This document shows, one piece after another, positions 27,247 through 37,094 of a stretch of DNA of 64,000 bases. The stretch comes from Cronobacter universalis NCTC 9529 (GTDB taxonomy: Bacteria > Pseudomonadota > Gammaproteobacteria > Enterobacterales > Enterobacteriaceae). Position numbers and translations under genes: made by a program. The notes under the pieces are model-generated. The model was not told where the DNA came from. It did not search any database and saw only the letters and a list, made by a program, of their open reading frames with translations. The stretch spans positions 2,418,001-2,482,000 of the forward strand of contig NZ_CP012257.1 of the NCBI RefSeq assembly GCF_001277175.1, written 5' to 3'. Within the stretch, counting starts at the first letter, position 1. Each line of letters begins with the position of its first letter.

Positions 27247-28778
27247 TGGCGCGGCTCCGTTTTCACCGTCACGTCGATAGCGTCGATGCGGCGGCTGTTG
27301 AACAGGTTGAATTTGCTGTCCGAACCGTGGCAGCCATCGCCAAAGCTAAAGCCGCAGCCGTTACGTTCCGGGAACGCGTCGCGCGCCAGCTCACGGTGGC
27401 TCGACGGCACCACGAAGCGGTCTTCGTAGTTCGCGATAGCCAGATAACGGTACATCTCCTGCGCCTGCGCTTCGGTCAGGCCCACCTCTTCCAGCGCGCG
27501 GGTATCGTTCACGCCGTCAACGGTTTCCGCACGTTTGTAGTGACGCATCGCGAGCATGCGTTTCAGCGCGAGCAGCACCGGCGCGGTATCGCCCGCGGTC
27601 AGCAGGTTCGCCAGGTACTGCACCGGAATACGCAGGCTGTCGACATCCGGCAGAATGCCGTTGCGGCCAAGCTCGCCCGCGTCGGCGGCAGACTGAATCG
27701 GCGACAGCGGCGGCACGTACCAGACCATCGGCAGCGTGCGGTATTCCGGGTGCAGCGGCAGCGCCAGCTTCCAGTCCATCGCCAGTTTCCACACCGGCGA
27801 CTGCTGCGCCGCGTCAATCACGCTCTGCGGCACGCCATCTTTCAGCGCCTGCTCAATGACCGCCGGATCGTTCGGGTCGAGGAACACATCCAGCTGACGC
27901 TGGTAGAGATCGGTTTCATGCTCGGTGCTCGCCGCCTGTTCGATGGCGTCCGCGTCATACAGCAGCACGCCGAGGTAACGGATGCGGCCTACGCAGGTTT
28001 CGGAGCAGACTGTCGGCATCCCCGCTTCGATACGCGGATAGCAGAAGATGCACTTCTCGGATTTCCCGCTCTTCCAGTTGAAGTAGATTTTTTTGTACGG
28101 GCAGCCGGTGATGCACATGCGCCAGCCGCGGCATTTGTCCTGGTCGATCAGCACGATGCCGTCTTCTTCGCGCTTGTAAATCGCGCCGCTCGGGCAGGTC
28201 GCCACGCACGCCGGGTTCAGGCAGTGCTCGCACAGGCGCGGCAGATACATCATGAAGGTGTTTTCGAACTGGCCGTACATCGCCTTCTGCATGTTTTCGA
28301 AGTTCTTGTCCTGCGAACGCTTCTCGAACTCGCCGCCCAGGATCTCCTCCCAGTTCGGGCCGGTTTCGATTTTATTCATCCGCTGGCCGGTAATTTTCGA
28401 GCGCGGGCGGGCAATCGGCTGGTGTTTACCTTCCGGCGCGTTATGCAGATGCTGGTAGTCGAAGTCGAACGGCTCGTAGTAGTCGTCAATGCCCGGCAGA
28501 TGCGGGTTGGCGAAAATTTTGCCCAGCAGCATCCCGCGGCCGCCCATACGCGGCTGCAGTTTGCCGTTGATTTTGCGCACCCAGCCGCCCTTCCATTTCT
28601 CCTGGTTTTCCCAGTCGTTCGGGAAGCCGACGCCCGGCTTGCTTTCGACGTTGTTGAACCAGGCGTATTCCATCCCTTCGCGGCTGGTCCAGACGTTTTT
28701 ACAGGTCACCGAACAGGTGTGGCAGCCGATGCACTTATCAAGATTCAGCACCATGCCGACTTGTGAACGAATTTTCAT
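27243..28778 (-). CDS. narH: respiratory nitrate reductase beta subunit (iron–sulfur)
   Basis: Electron-transfer subunit carrying three [4Fe-4S] clusters and one [3Fe-4S] cluster between NarI and NarG. It has 511 residues. Cysteine groups are visible as CIGCHTCSVTC near residue 16, CEHCLNPACVATCPSGA, CRGWRMCITGCPYKK and KCIFCYPRIEAGMPTVCSETC. Trp in CRGW replaces a cluster cysteine, which gives the [3Fe-4S] centre, as known in E. coli. It overlaps narG and narJ by four bases each. Confidence 0.97.
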   Translation of the reverse strand: MKIRSQVGMVLNLDKCIGCHTCSVTCKNVWTSREGMEYAWFNNVESKPGVGFPNDWENQEKWKGGWVRKINGKLQPRMGGRGMLLGKIFANPHLPGIDDYYEPFDFDYQHLHNAPEGKHQPIARPRSKITGQRMNKIETGPNWEEILGGEFEKRSQDKNFENMQKAMYGQFENTFMMYLPRLCEHCLNPACVATCPSGAIYKREEDGIVLIDQDKCRGWRMCITGCPYKKIYFNWKSGKSEKCIFCYPRIEAGMPTVCSETCVGRIRYLGVLLYDADAIEQAASTEHETDLYQRQLDVFLDPNDPAVIEQALKDGVPQSVIDAAQQSPVWKLAMDWKLALPLHPEYRTLPMVWYVPPLSPIQSAADAGELGRNGILPDVDSLRIPVQYLANLLTAGDTAPVLLALKRMLAMRHYKRAETVDGVNDTRALEEVGLTEAQAQEMYRYLAIANYEDRFVVPSSHRELARDAFPERNGCGFSFGDGCHGSDSKFNLFNSRRIDAIDVTVKTEPRQ

Positions 28779-31700
28779 TTTACGCTCTCCTGTTTCTGGT
28801 CGTTGCCTTCGCCGTCCAACCAGTCAATGTTCTTCATCTTACGTACCACCACAAACTCATCGCGGTTAGAGCCGACGGTGCCGTAGTAGTTAAAGCCGTA
28901 GGCCAGTTGCGCGTAGCCGCCAATCATATGGGTCGGTTTCGGGCTGATGCGGGTCACCGAGTTATGGATGCCGCCGCGCTGGCCGGTGATTTCCGACCCC
29001 GGAATATTCACGATGCGTTCCTGCGCGTGATACATCATCGTCATCCCGGCAGGCACACGCTGGCTCACCACCGCACGGGCGGTCAGCGCGCCGTTGGCGT
29101 TAAACACTTCAATCCAGTCGTTATCCGCAATGCCGAGATCTTTCGCGTCGTCCTCGCTCATCCAGACAATCGGGCCGCCGCGCGACAGCGTCAGCATCAG
29201 CAGGTTGTCGCTGTAGGTGGAGTGAATGCCCCATTTCTGGTGCGGCGTCAGGAAGTTCAGCGCCTTCTCCGGGTTGCCATTGGATTTCTGCCCCATCACG
29301 GCTTTCACCGAACGGGTATCGATCGGCGGGCGATACACCAGCAGGCTCTCGCCGAAATCGCGCATCCACGGGTGATCCTGATAGAGCTGCTGACGGCCAG
29401 AGAGCGTGCGCCACGGGATCAGCTCGTGAACGTTGGTATAACCGGCGTTGTAAGAAACATGCTCATCTTCAAGCCCGGACCAGGTGGGGCTGGAGATGAT
29501 TTTGCGCGGCTGCGCCTGGATATCGCGGAAGCGAATCTTCTCGTCTTCTTTGTTCAGCGCGAGATGCGTATGGTCGCGGCCGGTGAATTCACTCAGCGCC
29601 GCCCAGGCTTTTACCGCCACCTGACCGTTGGTTTCCGGCGCGAGCGTTAAGATCATCTCGGCGGCGTCAATCGCGGTGTTCAGCATTGGCTGGCCTTTGG
29701 CCGGGCCGTCCTGCTTGGTGTAGTTAAGCTTGCGCAGCAGATCCATTTCGCTCCGGGTATTCCAGGAGATGCCCTTGCCGCCGTTGCCGATGGTGTCGAG
29801 CAGCGGGCCGATGGAGGTAAAGCGCTCATACGTCGCCGGGTAGTCGCGCTGCACCGCAATGATGTGCGGCGCGGTTTTGCCGGGGATCAGGTCGCATTCG
29901 CCTTTTTTCCAGTCTTTCACATCCAGCGGCTGCGCCAGTTCGGCGGCGGAGTCGTGCTGAATAGGCAGCGTGACGACGTCGGTTTCCACGCCGAGATGGC
30001 CAACGCACAGCTCAGAGAATTTCTTCGCGATGCCTTTGTAAATCTCCCAGTCGCTTTTGGATTCCCAGGCCGGGTCCACCGCGGCGGAAAGCGGATGAAT
30101 AAACGGATGCATATCCGAAGTATTCATGTCGTCTTTCTCATACCAGGTGGCGGTCGGCAGCACGATATCGGAATAGAGACAGGTGCTGGAGAGACGGAAA
30201 TCGAGCGTCACCACCAGATCCAGTTTGCCGTCGAGGCCGTTGTCCTGCCATTCGATCTCTTCGGGCTTCACGCCGCCCTGCTGGCCCAGATCTTTGCCCT
30301 GAATGCCGTTCTCGGTGCCGAGCAGGTATTTGAGCATGTACTCATGCCCTTTACCGGAAGAGCCAAGCAGGTTGGAGCGCCAGACGAACAGGTTGCGCGG
30401 GTGGTTTTTGCCGTTTTCCGGCTCTTCGGCCGCGAAGCGAATGTCGCCCGATTTCAGCGCGCTCACGGTGTAATCCACCGGGCTCATTCCGGCGGCGTCC
30501 GCCGCGGCTTTGATGCGCAGCGGGTTAGTGCCAAGCTGCGGCGCGGACGGCAGCCAGCCCATGCGCTCGGCGCGCACGTTAAAGTCGATCAGATGGCCGC
30601 TGTAGCGTGATTTATCCGCGAGCGGCGACAGCAGATCGTCGGTCGTCAGGGATTCATAGCGCCACTGGCTGGAGTGGTTATAGAAGAATGACGTGCTGTT
30701 CATATGACGCGGCGGACGGTTCCAGTCCAGCGCGAACGCCAGCGGCGTCCAGCCGGTTTGCGGACGCAGTTTCTCCTGGCCCACATAGTGCGCCCAGCCG
30801 CCGCCGCTCTGGCCGACGCAGCCGCAGAACACCAGCATATTGATAAGCCCACGGTAGTTCATGTCCATGTGATACCAGTGGTTCATACCGGCGCCGACGA
30901 TGATCATCGAACGGCCATGCGTCTTGTCAGCGTTATCGGCAAACTCGCGGGCAGTACGAATAATCTGCGCGCGCGGCACGCCGGTCACCTGTTCGGCCCA
31001 GGCCGGGGTGTAGGCTTTCACATCGTCGTAGCTCGCCGCGCAGTTACCATCGCCAAGACCGCGATCCAGGCCGTAGTTGGCGAGCGTCAGGTCATAGACC
31101 GTCGCCACCAGCGCGCTGGAGCCGTCGGCAAGCTGCAGGCGTTTCACCGGCAGTTTATGCAGCAGGATGTTTTCAAGCTTCACGCTCTGGAAATGTTCGC
31201 TGCTTTCGCCGCCAAAATACGGGAAGCCAACCTCTGCCACCTCGTCGTGATGGCCCAGCAGCGAGAGGCGCAGTTCGGTCTCTTCGCCGGTGGCGCCATC
31301 GCGCTGCTCCAGGTTCCATTTGCCTTTTTCGCCCCAGCGGTAACCGATAGAGCCGTTCGGCGCGACCATATCGCCATCGCGGTTATCGAACGCGACGGTT
31401 TTCCATTCCGGGTTATTTTCCTGGCCCAGATTATCGACAAGATCCGAGGCGCGCAGCATACGGCCTGCGGCGTAGAAGCCGTCGCGCGCTTCGAGCATCA
31501 CCAGCATCGGCATGTCGGTGTAGCGGCGAACGTAGTCGGTGAAATACTGGCTCGGTTTGTCGAGGTGGAATTCACGCAGCATGACGTGGCCCATCGCCAG
31601 CGCCATCGCGCTGTCGGTGCCCTGTTTCGGCGCCAGCCACAGGTCGCACAGTTTGGCGATTTCGGCGTAGTCCGGCGTGACCGCGACGGTTTTGGTGCCT

Positions 31701-32521
31701 TTATAGCGAACTTCAGTAAAGAAGTGGGCGTCCGGGGTACGGGTCTGCGGAACGTTAGAGCCCCAGGCGATGATGTAGCTGGAGTTATACCAGTCGGCGG
31801 ATTCCGGCACGTCGGTTTGTTCGCCCCAGGTCATCGGCGAGGCGGGCGGCAGGTCGCAATACCAGTCGTAGAAGCTCAGGCAGGTACCGCCGATAAGCGA
31901 CAGGTAACGCGCGCCGGAGGCGTAAGACACCATCGACATCGCCGGGATCGGCGAGAAGCCCGCGATGCGGTCGGGGCCGTAGGTTTTGGCGGTCCAGACG
32001 TTGGCCGCGGCGATAAGCTCATTCACTTCCTGCCAGGAGGAGCGCACAAAACCGCCGCGTCCGCGCGCCTGTTTGTAGCTTTTCGCCTTTTCGCTGTCTT
32101 GCATGATGGACGCCCAGGCGTTCACCGGATCGCTGTGCTGCGCTTTCGCTTCGCGCCACAGTTTGATCAGGCGTTTGCGCATCAGCGGATATTTCAGACG
32201 GTTGGCGCTGTAGAGATACCAGGAGTAGCTGGCCCCACGCGGGCAGCCGCGCGGCTCGTGGTTCGGCATATCGGGGCGGGTGCGCGGGTAGTCGGTCTGC
32301 TGGGTTTCCCAGGTGACGAGACCGTTTTTGACGTAAATCTTCCAGCTGCAGGAACCGGTGCAGTTAACGCCGTGGGTGGAGCGGACAATTTTGTCATGCT
32401 GCCAGCGTTGACGGTAACCCTCTTCCCAGTCCCGGTTCGTATCCAGAAGTTGTCCATGCCCATCGGCAAAGGTTTCGCCTTTCTGTTTGAAATAGCGGAA
32501 CCTGTCCAGGAATTTACTCAT
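28775..32521 (-). CDS. narG: respiratory nitrate reductase alpha subunit (molybdenum)
   Basis: Catalytic subunit on the cytoplasmic face that reduces nitrate to nitrite at a Mo-bisMGD centre. At 1248 residues it is one longer than E. coli NarG. The N-terminal FS0 [4Fe-4S] site is His50/Cys54/Cys58 in HGVNCTGSCSW plus the later EPRGCPRGA cysteine. The N-terminal SKFLDRFRYFK is the remnant twin-arginine-like sequence of cytoplasmic Nar enzymes. It is the first gene of narGHJI, and FNR- and NarL-type sites lie upstream. Confidence 0.98.
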   Translation of the reverse strand: MSKFLDRFRYFKQKGETFADGHGQLLDTNRDWEEGYRQRWQHDKIVRSTHGVNCTGSCSWKIYVKNGLVTWETQQTDYPRTRPDMPNHEPRGCPRGASYSWYLYSANRLKYPLMRKRLIKLWREAKAQHSDPVNAWASIMQDSEKAKSYKQARGRGGFVRSSWQEVNELIAAANVWTAKTYGPDRIAGFSPIPAMSMVSYASGARYLSLIGGTCLSFYDWYCDLPPASPMTWGEQTDVPESADWYNSSYIIAWGSNVPQTRTPDAHFFTEVRYKGTKTVAVTPDYAEIAKLCDLWLAPKQGTDSAMALAMGHVMLREFHLDKPSQYFTDYVRRYTDMPMLVMLEARDGFYAAGRMLRASDLVDNLGQENNPEWKTVAFDNRDGDMVAPNGSIGYRWGEKGKWNLEQRDGATGEETELRLSLLGHHDEVAEVGFPYFGGESSEHFQSVKLENILLHKLPVKRLQLADGSSALVATVYDLTLANYGLDRGLGDGNCAASYDDVKAYTPAWAEQVTGVPRAQIIRTAREFADNADKTHGRSMIIVGAGMNHWYHMDMNYRGLINMLVFCGCVGQSGGGWAHYVGQEKLRPQTGWTPLAFALDWNRPPRHMNSTSFFYNHSSQWRYESLTTDDLLSPLADKSRYSGHLIDFNVRAERMGWLPSAPQLGTNPLRIKAAADAAGMSPVDYTVSALKSGDIRFAAEEPENGKNHPRNLFVWRSNLLGSSGKGHEYMLKYLLGTENGIQGKDLGQQGGVKPEEIEWQDNGLDGKLDLVVTLDFRLSSTCLYSDIVLPTATWYEKDDMNTSDMHPFIHPLSAAVDPAWESKSDWEIYKGIAKKFSELCVGHLGVETDVVTLPIQHDSAAELAQPLDVKDWKKGECDLIPGKTAPHIIAVQRDYPATYERFTSIGPLLDTIGNGGKGISWNTRSEMDLLRKLNYTKQDGPAKGQPMLNTAIDAAEMILTLAPETNGQVAVKAWAALSEFTGRDHTHLALNKEDEKIRFRDIQAQPRKIISSPTWSGLEDEHVSYNAGYTNVHELIPWRTLSGRQQLYQDHPWMRDFGESLLVYRPPIDTRSVKAVMGQKSNGNPEKALNFLTPHQKWGIHSTYSDNLLMLTLSRGGPIVWMSEDDAKDLGIADNDWIEVFNANGALTARAVVSQRVPAGMTMMYHAQERIVNIPGSEITGQRGGIHNSVTRISPKPTHMIGGYAQLAYGFNYYGTVGSNRDEFVVVRKMKNIDWLDGEGNDQKQESVK

Positions 32522-32616
32522 CGGGGGTGTTCTCCTGTGTGGAGCCTGTTGGCTCTCTGGTCAAATCGACATTGGCTCAATGGACGGGACGGTAACGCGC
32601 GGATTAACCAGCAGAA

Positions 32617-32630
32617 TTGACAACGATCAA
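32617..32630 (-). promoter_or_regulatory. FNR-binding site of the narG promoter
   Basis: On the minus strand the site reads TTGATCGTTGTCAA, one base off the perfect FNR palindrome TTGAT-N4-ATCAA and one base different from the E. coli narG site. It lies 95 bases before narG. A centre at -41.5 would put the start of transcription near 32582. Confidence 0.8.
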
Positions 32631-32667
32631 CGTGGTCTGGCTTAGAAAATGCCCGCCAGAACGCCAG

Positions 32668-32683
32668 TACCCCCAAAGGGTGA
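32668..32683 (-). promoter_or_regulatory. possible NarL heptamer pair upstream of narG
   Basis: On the minus strand the sequence has one good NarL half-site (GGGGGTA, facing TACCCCC on the other strand) and a degenerate partner two bases away. Its centre is 52 bases upstream of the FNR site centre, the same distance as in the narK promoter of this window. Confidence 0.5.
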
Positions 32684-32884
32684 TCTGACTAAATCAAACA
32701 ACTCTTTGGATATATTATGTTTTTTACAAAAATGGCGTGTTTTTAAGCGGTTTCGGTTAACCGTCGGGTATTAAGGGGTAGTCTGAAAGTAACTGCTCTC
32801 CCCACCACGCTAATTTGCGGTTTTCCAGTGCGCCGTCCGCGCTGAAACGCTCGCGCCAACATAAAGTATGTTGTAACTAATTGA

Positions 32885-32913
32885 AGTATAAAAAAAGCGC
32901 GGCCAGGCCGCGC
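32885..32913 (-). terminator. rho-independent terminator after narK
   Basis: An 8-bp G+C stem GCGCGGCC / GGCCGCGC is followed on the minus strand by seven T. It lies 26 bases after the narK stop and separates narK from the narG control region. Confidence 0.85.
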
Positions 32914-32938
32914 AAAGGATAACCAAAAGGTTAACCGG

Positions 32939-34330
32939 TTAGCGTGCTGATTTACGCCCGTACACGAGCCAGGTCAGCACCACGCAAACAATGTAAAACA
33001 CCAGGAAGACTTTCATCGCGCCAGCCGGGGAGCCGGTGAGCGCCAGCGACGTACCGAAGGCTTTCGGGATAAAGAACCCGCCGATAGCGCCGATGGCGGA
33101 GATAAACCCGAGCGCCGCCGCGGTATCGGTCGCTGCTTCACGCATCGCCTGCTCATCGCTGCCGCCCGCCGCTTTCACGCGATCCATCGTCAGCTTGCGG
33201 AAAATCACCGAGATCATCTGGAAGGTCGAACCACTGCCGAGCCCGGCGGTCAGGAACAGCGCCAGGAACACGCCGAAGAACGCGGCGAAGTTGCCGCCGA
33301 CGCCGCCTGACGGGAGCGTGACGAACAGCAGCGCGCTGAATACCGCCATCAGAATGAAGTTCACCAGCGTCACGCGCGTGCCGCCCAGACGGTCGGAAAT
33401 CGCCCCGCCCGCCGAGCGCGCCAGCGCGCCGAGCAGCGGCCCGAAGAAGGCGAAGTGCATCACGTTCACCTGCGGGAACTGGGTTTTCGAGAGCATCGCA
33501 AAGCCCGCCGAGAAACCGATGAACGAGCCGAAAGTCGCGAGATAGAGCAGGCTCATCATCCACAGGTGGCCGCGCTTGAGCACCGGCAGTTGCGCCCGGA
33601 AAGAGGCTTTTGACGTCGCCAGATCGTTCATGCCAAACCAGGCCGCCAGCGTAAAGACCGCGAGGAACGGCACCCACACCCACGCGGCGTTTTCCAGATA
33701 CAGGCGCGTGCCGTCATCCTGCGCCACGCCTTCGCTGCCGAACGCGGCGAAGATGGAGAGCGAAATCGCAAGCGGCGCCACCAGCTGCATCACGCTGACG
33801 CCCAGGTTGCCGAGACCGCCGTTAATGCCGAGCGCCCCGCCCTGTTTCTGTTTCGGGAAGAAAAAGCTGATGTTCGCCATGCTGGAGGCGAAGTTCGCCC
33901 CGGCAAAGCCGCACAGCAGTGAAATGATAATAAACGTGCCAAACGACGTGGAGGTATCCTGCACCGCGAAACCCAGCCACACGCACGGAATAATCAAAAT
34001 GCCGGTGCTGAACGCCGTCCAGCGACGGCCGCCGAAAATCGGCACCATAAAGGAGTACGGCACGCGCAGCAGCGCGCCGGAGACCGACGGCAGCGCGGTC
34101 AGCATAAACAGCTGATCGGTGGTAAAACGAAAACCCACCTTATTCAGATTGACCGCCACCGCGCTGAACAACATCCAGACGCAGAAAGCGAGCAGCAGAC
34201 AAGGCACGGAGATCCACAGATTACGACGAGCGGTATGCTGGCCGGTACGCTGCCAGAACTGATTATCCTCAGGTCGCCAGTCGGTAATCAACCCGCTTGT
34301 GGGACGTGCCGCAGCGGAAGAGTCACTCAT
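32939..34330 (-). CDS. narK: nitrate/nitrite transporter NarK
   Basis: Major facilitator protein in the inner membrane that brings nitrate in and exports nitrite during nitrate respiration. The chosen start gives 463 residues, the E. coli length, beginning MSDSSAAARPTSGLITDWRP with GAGG four bases before the ATG. A five-codon upstream extension is possible but less likely. Twelve helices are evident, with the nitrate signature stretches GFAGANFASSMANISFFFPK and GLGSGSTFQMISVIFRK and the substrate arginine in LLRVPYSFMVP. It is divergent from narXL. Confidence 0.96.
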   Translation of the reverse strand: MSDSSAAARPTSGLITDWRPEDNQFWQRTGQHTARRNLWISVPCLLLAFCVWMLFSAVAVNLNKVGFRFTTDQLFMLTALPSVSGALLRVPYSFMVPIFGGRRWTAFSTGILIIPCVWLGFAVQDTSTSFGTFIIISLLCGFAGANFASSMANISFFFPKQKQGGALGINGGLGNLGVSVMQLVAPLAISLSIFAAFGSEGVAQDDGTRLYLENAAWVWVPFLAVFTLAAWFGMNDLATSKASFRAQLPVLKRGHLWMMSLLYLATFGSFIGFSAGFAMLSKTQFPQVNVMHFAFFGPLLGALARSAGGAISDRLGGTRVTLVNFILMAVFSALLFVTLPSGGVGGNFAAFFGVFLALFLTAGLGSGSTFQMISVIFRKLTMDRVKAAGGSDEQAMREAATDTAAALGFISAIGAIGGFFIPKAFGTSLALTGSPAGAMKVFLVFYIVCVVLTWLVYGRKSAR

Positions 34331-34390
34331 AAACACCTCAAACATTAAGGGAATACTGCCGCCACGATAGAGCCTGCCCGCGCGCTTAAG

Positions 34391-34404
34391 TTGATGTAAA
34401 TCAA
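34391..34404 (-). promoter_or_regulatory. FNR-binding site of the narK promoter
   Basis: TTGATGTAAATCAA is a perfect FNR palindrome. It is centred about 67 bases before the narK start codon. With a centre at -41.5 the transcript would begin near 34356, and TATCGT at 34363–34368 (minus strand) is a fitting -10 box. Confidence 0.88.
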
Positions 34405-34441
34405 TGGATATACTCTCTGTAAGCTGCGCAAAAAATCGCCT

Positions 34442-34457
34442 TACCCCCCAGGGAGTA
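34442..34457 (-). promoter_or_regulatory. NarL/NarP 7-2-7 site upstream of narK
   Basis: TACCCCC-CA-GGGAGTA is an inverted pair of NarL heptamers spaced by two bases, the high-affinity 7-2-7 arrangement. Each half differs from TACYYMT in one position. It lies 52 bases upstream (centre to centre) of the FNR site and explains nitrate induction of narK. It could also affect the divergent narX promoter. Confidence 0.75.
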
Positions 34458-34642
34458 GAGTGAAACGCTAAAAAAAGTGTGGTTTTTCAGGCGCGGCGCG
34501 TGTCCGCATGCCCCTGGTTTACAATGGGTGACATGAATGGCAATAAAGGAGTAATCCACAGTGGGTATGGGTATACTCCGGGGGATAACTGAGAATAAGC
34601 CCCACGCCTGTCCCGACGCCGTGTTAAGGAGCGCGCATCGCC

Positions 34643-36451
34643 ATGCTGAAACGACGCTTTTCCCCGCTGACGCTTGCCAATCAACTGGCGATTATCGTCC
34701 TGCTGCTCGCCGGTCTCGGCATGGGCGGCATGGCGCTGGCGGGCTGGCTGGCGCAGGGCGTTCAGGGCAGCGCGCACGCGATTAACAAAGCCGGTTCGCT
34801 GCGTATGCAGAGCTACCGTCTGCTGGCCGCCGTGCCGGTCGGCACGACCCGCACCGATATGTTTAACGAGATGGAACGCACCGCCTGGAGCGATGAACTT
34901 CAGCAGGCCGCCGTGCGCGACGGGCAGCAGGCGGCGCTGCTGGCGATCCAGCGCTACTGGCGTCAGCATCTGGCGCCCGCGCTGCGCGACGCCCGATCGC
35001 CGCAGGAGGTCAGCGCGCAGGTGGCGCAGTTTGTCGGCCAGATAGACGCGCTGGTCAGCGCGTTCGACAGCTCCACCGAACACCGTATCGCCCGGATAGT
35101 CATGCTGCAACGCGGCATGGCGCTGCTGATGGGGCTGTTACTGCTCTTCACCCTGCTGTGGCTGCGCCGCCGTCTGCTGCGCCCCTGGCGTCAGTTGCTC
35201 GACATCGCCCAGGCGGTCGGCCACCGCGATTTCAGCCAGCGCGCCAGCGTCTCCGGGCGCGATGAGATGGCAACCCTTGGCCATGCGCTTAACAGCATGT
35301 CGGCGGAGCTTGCCGAAAGCTACGCGAGCCTTGAACAGCGCGTGCAGGAGAAAACCGCCGGGCTTGAGCAGAAAAACCAGATCCTGTCGTTTTTGTGGGA
35401 GGCGAACCGCCGCCTGCACTCTGACGTCCCGCTGTGCGAGCGGCTGGCGCCGGTGCTGACGCGCCTGCAACATCTCACGCTATTGCGCGATATCGCGCTG
35501 CGCGTCTACGAAGTGGATGATGAAGAGCACTATCAGGAGTTTGTCTGGCAGCCGGACGAGCGCTGCGACGAAATCGGCTGTCATCTCTGCCCGCGCGACC
35601 TGTCCGCGCCGAGTGAAACCGGCACCACGCTGAAGTGGCGTCTGGGCGATCTCCACACGCAGTACGGGCTTCTGCTGGCGACGCTGCCCGCAGGCTGCCA
35701 CCTGAGCCGCGACCAGCAGCAGATGATCGACACGCTGATGGAGCAACTCACCGCGACGCTGGCGCTGGAGCGTCAGCAGGAGCGCAAACAGCAGTTGCTG
35801 GTGATGGAAGAGCGCGCCGCCATCGCCCGCGAACTGCACGATTCTATCGCCCAGTCGCTCTCCTGCATGAAGATGCAGGTGAGCTGCCTGCAAATGCAGG
35901 GCGACGCGCTGCCGGAAGAGAGCCGGGAGCTGCTCGGCCAGATCCGCCACGAACTTAACGCCTCCTGGCGACAGCTACGCGAGCTGCTGACGACCTTCCG
36001 CTTGCAGCTGAACGAGCCGGGCCTGAAAGCGGCGCTGGTGGCGAGCTGTCAGGAATTCAGCGCGCGGCTCGGCTTCCCGGTGGCGCTTGATTATCAGCTC
36101 CCGCCGCGGCTGGTGCCGTCGCACCAGGCGATTCATCTGGTGCAGATTGCGCGCGAGGCGTTAAACAATGCGTTTAAGCATGCCGACGCGAGCGACATTC
36201 ACGTCAGCGTCACGCTGCAGGAAGGCCAGGTGCGGCTGTGCGTGGCCGATAACGGCCGCGGCCTGCCGGATAACGCCGGGCGCACCAACCATTACGGCTT
36301 AATTATTATGCGCGACCGCGCCCAGAGTTTGCGCGGCGACTGTCAGGTACGGCGACGGACAGAAGGCGGCACCGAAGTGGTGGTGACCTTTATCCCCGAT
36401 GCGCCGTTCTCATCCGTACCCGCTCTTCCAGAAGGAGAAGTTCATGAATAA
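34643..36451 (+). CDS. narX: nitrate/nitrite sensor histidine kinase NarX
   Basis: Inner-membrane sensor that phosphorylates NarL in nitrate. It has 602 residues (E. coli has 598). The order is a first membrane helix (about 15–37), a periplasmic P-box [22 protein letters not shown] that binds nitrate, a second helix (about 150–172), HAMP, and a central cysteine module with [11 protein letters not shown]. The kinase of the HisKA_3 type follows, with the phosphorylated His399 in [18 protein letters not shown] and the ATP-binding DNGRGLPDN. It overlaps narL by eight bases and is divergent from narK. Confidence 0.97.
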   Translation: MLKRRFSPLTLANQLAIIVLLLAGLGMGGMALAGWLAQGVQGSAHAINKAGSLRMQSYRLLAAVPVGTTRTDMFNEMERTAWSDELQQAAVRDGQQAALLAIQRYWRQHLAPALRDARSPQEVSAQVAQFVGQIDALVSAFDSSTEHRIARIVMLQRGMALLMGLLLLFTLLWLRRRLLRPWRQLLDIAQAVGHRDFSQRASVSGRDEMATLGHALNSMSAELAESYASLEQRVQEKTAGLEQKNQILSFLWEANRRLHSDVPLCERLAPVLTRLQHLTLLRDIALRVYEVDDEEHYQEFVWQPDERCDEIGCHLCPRDLSAPSETGTTLKWRLGDLHTQYGLLLATLPAGCHLSRDQQQMIDTLMEQLTATLALERQQERKQQLLVMEERAAIARELHDSIAQSLSCMKMQVSCLQMQGDALPEESRELLGQIRHELNASWRQLRELLTTFRLQLNEPGLKAALVASCQEFSARLGFPVALDYQLPPRLVPSHQAIHLVQIAREALNNAFKHADASDIHVSVTLQEGQVRLCVADNGRGLPDNAGRTNHYGLIIMRDRAQSLRGDCQVRRRTEGGTEVVVTFIPDAPFSSVPALPEGEVHE

Positions 36452-37094
36452 CCCGGAACCGGCAACCATTCTGCTGATAGACGACCACCCGATGCTGCGC
36501 AGCGGCGTAAAACAGCTGGTCAGCATGGCGCCCGCTATCACGGTGGTCGGCGAAGCCGGAAACGGCGAGCAAGGCATTGAAATGGCCGAAGCGCTCGACC
36601 CGGATCTGATCCTGCTCGATCTCAACATGCCCGGTATGAACGGCCTGGAAACGCTTGATAAGCTGCGTGAAAAAGCGCTCTCGGGCCGTGTGGTGGTGTT
36701 CAGCGTCTCCAACCATGAAGAAGACGTGGTCACGGCGCTCAAGCGCGGCGCGGACGGGTATCTGCTGAAAGATATGGAGCCGGAAGATCTGCTCAAGGCG
36801 CTGCAACAGGCGGCGGCAGGCGAAATGGTGTTAAGCGAAGCGTTAACGCCGGTGCTGGCGGCAAGCCTGCGCGCGAGCCGCGCGACCTCAGGCCGCGATG
36901 TCTCCCAGCTCACGCCGCGCGAGCGCGACATCCTCAAGCTCATCGCGCAGGGCCTGCCGAACAAAATGATCGCCCGCAAGCTCGATATCACCGAAAGCAC
37001 CGTCAAAGTGCATGTGAAGCATCTGCTGAAAAAGATGAAGCTCAAATCGCGCGTCGAAGCGGCGGTCTGGGTACATCAGGAACGCATTTTCTAA
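36444..37094 (+). CDS. narL: nitrate response regulator NarL
   Basis: Response regulator that, when phosphorylated by NarX, activates narGHJI and narK and represses fermentation genes. At 216 residues it has the E. coli length. The receiver domain has acidic residues IDD at 12–14 and phospho-acceptor Asp59 in [10 protein letters not shown]. The C-terminal LuxR-type helix-turn-helix has [20 protein letters not shown] and [16 protein letters not shown] chose the ATG at 36444 over an upstream in-frame start because GAAGGAGAAG precedes it and the length then matches. Its stop overlaps the convergent ychO stop by four bases. Confidence 0.97.
   Translation: MNNPEPATILLIDDHPMLRSGVKQLVSMAPAITVVGEAGNGEQGIEMAEALDPDLILLDLNMPGMNGLETLDKLREKALSGRVVVFSVSNHEEDVVTALKRGADGYLLKDMEPEDLLKALQQAAAGEMVLSEALTPVLAASLRASRATSGRDVSQLTPRERDILKLIAQGLPNKMIARKLDITESTVKVHVKHLLKKMKLKSRVEAAVWVHQERIF

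Noticed and set aside
27246..28766. Long open frame on the plus strand opposite narH (and similar ones opposite narG, oppA and nasB)
   Set aside because: High-G+C shadow frames: rich in Arg, His, Gln and Ala, without start signals, and fully antisense to conserved genes.
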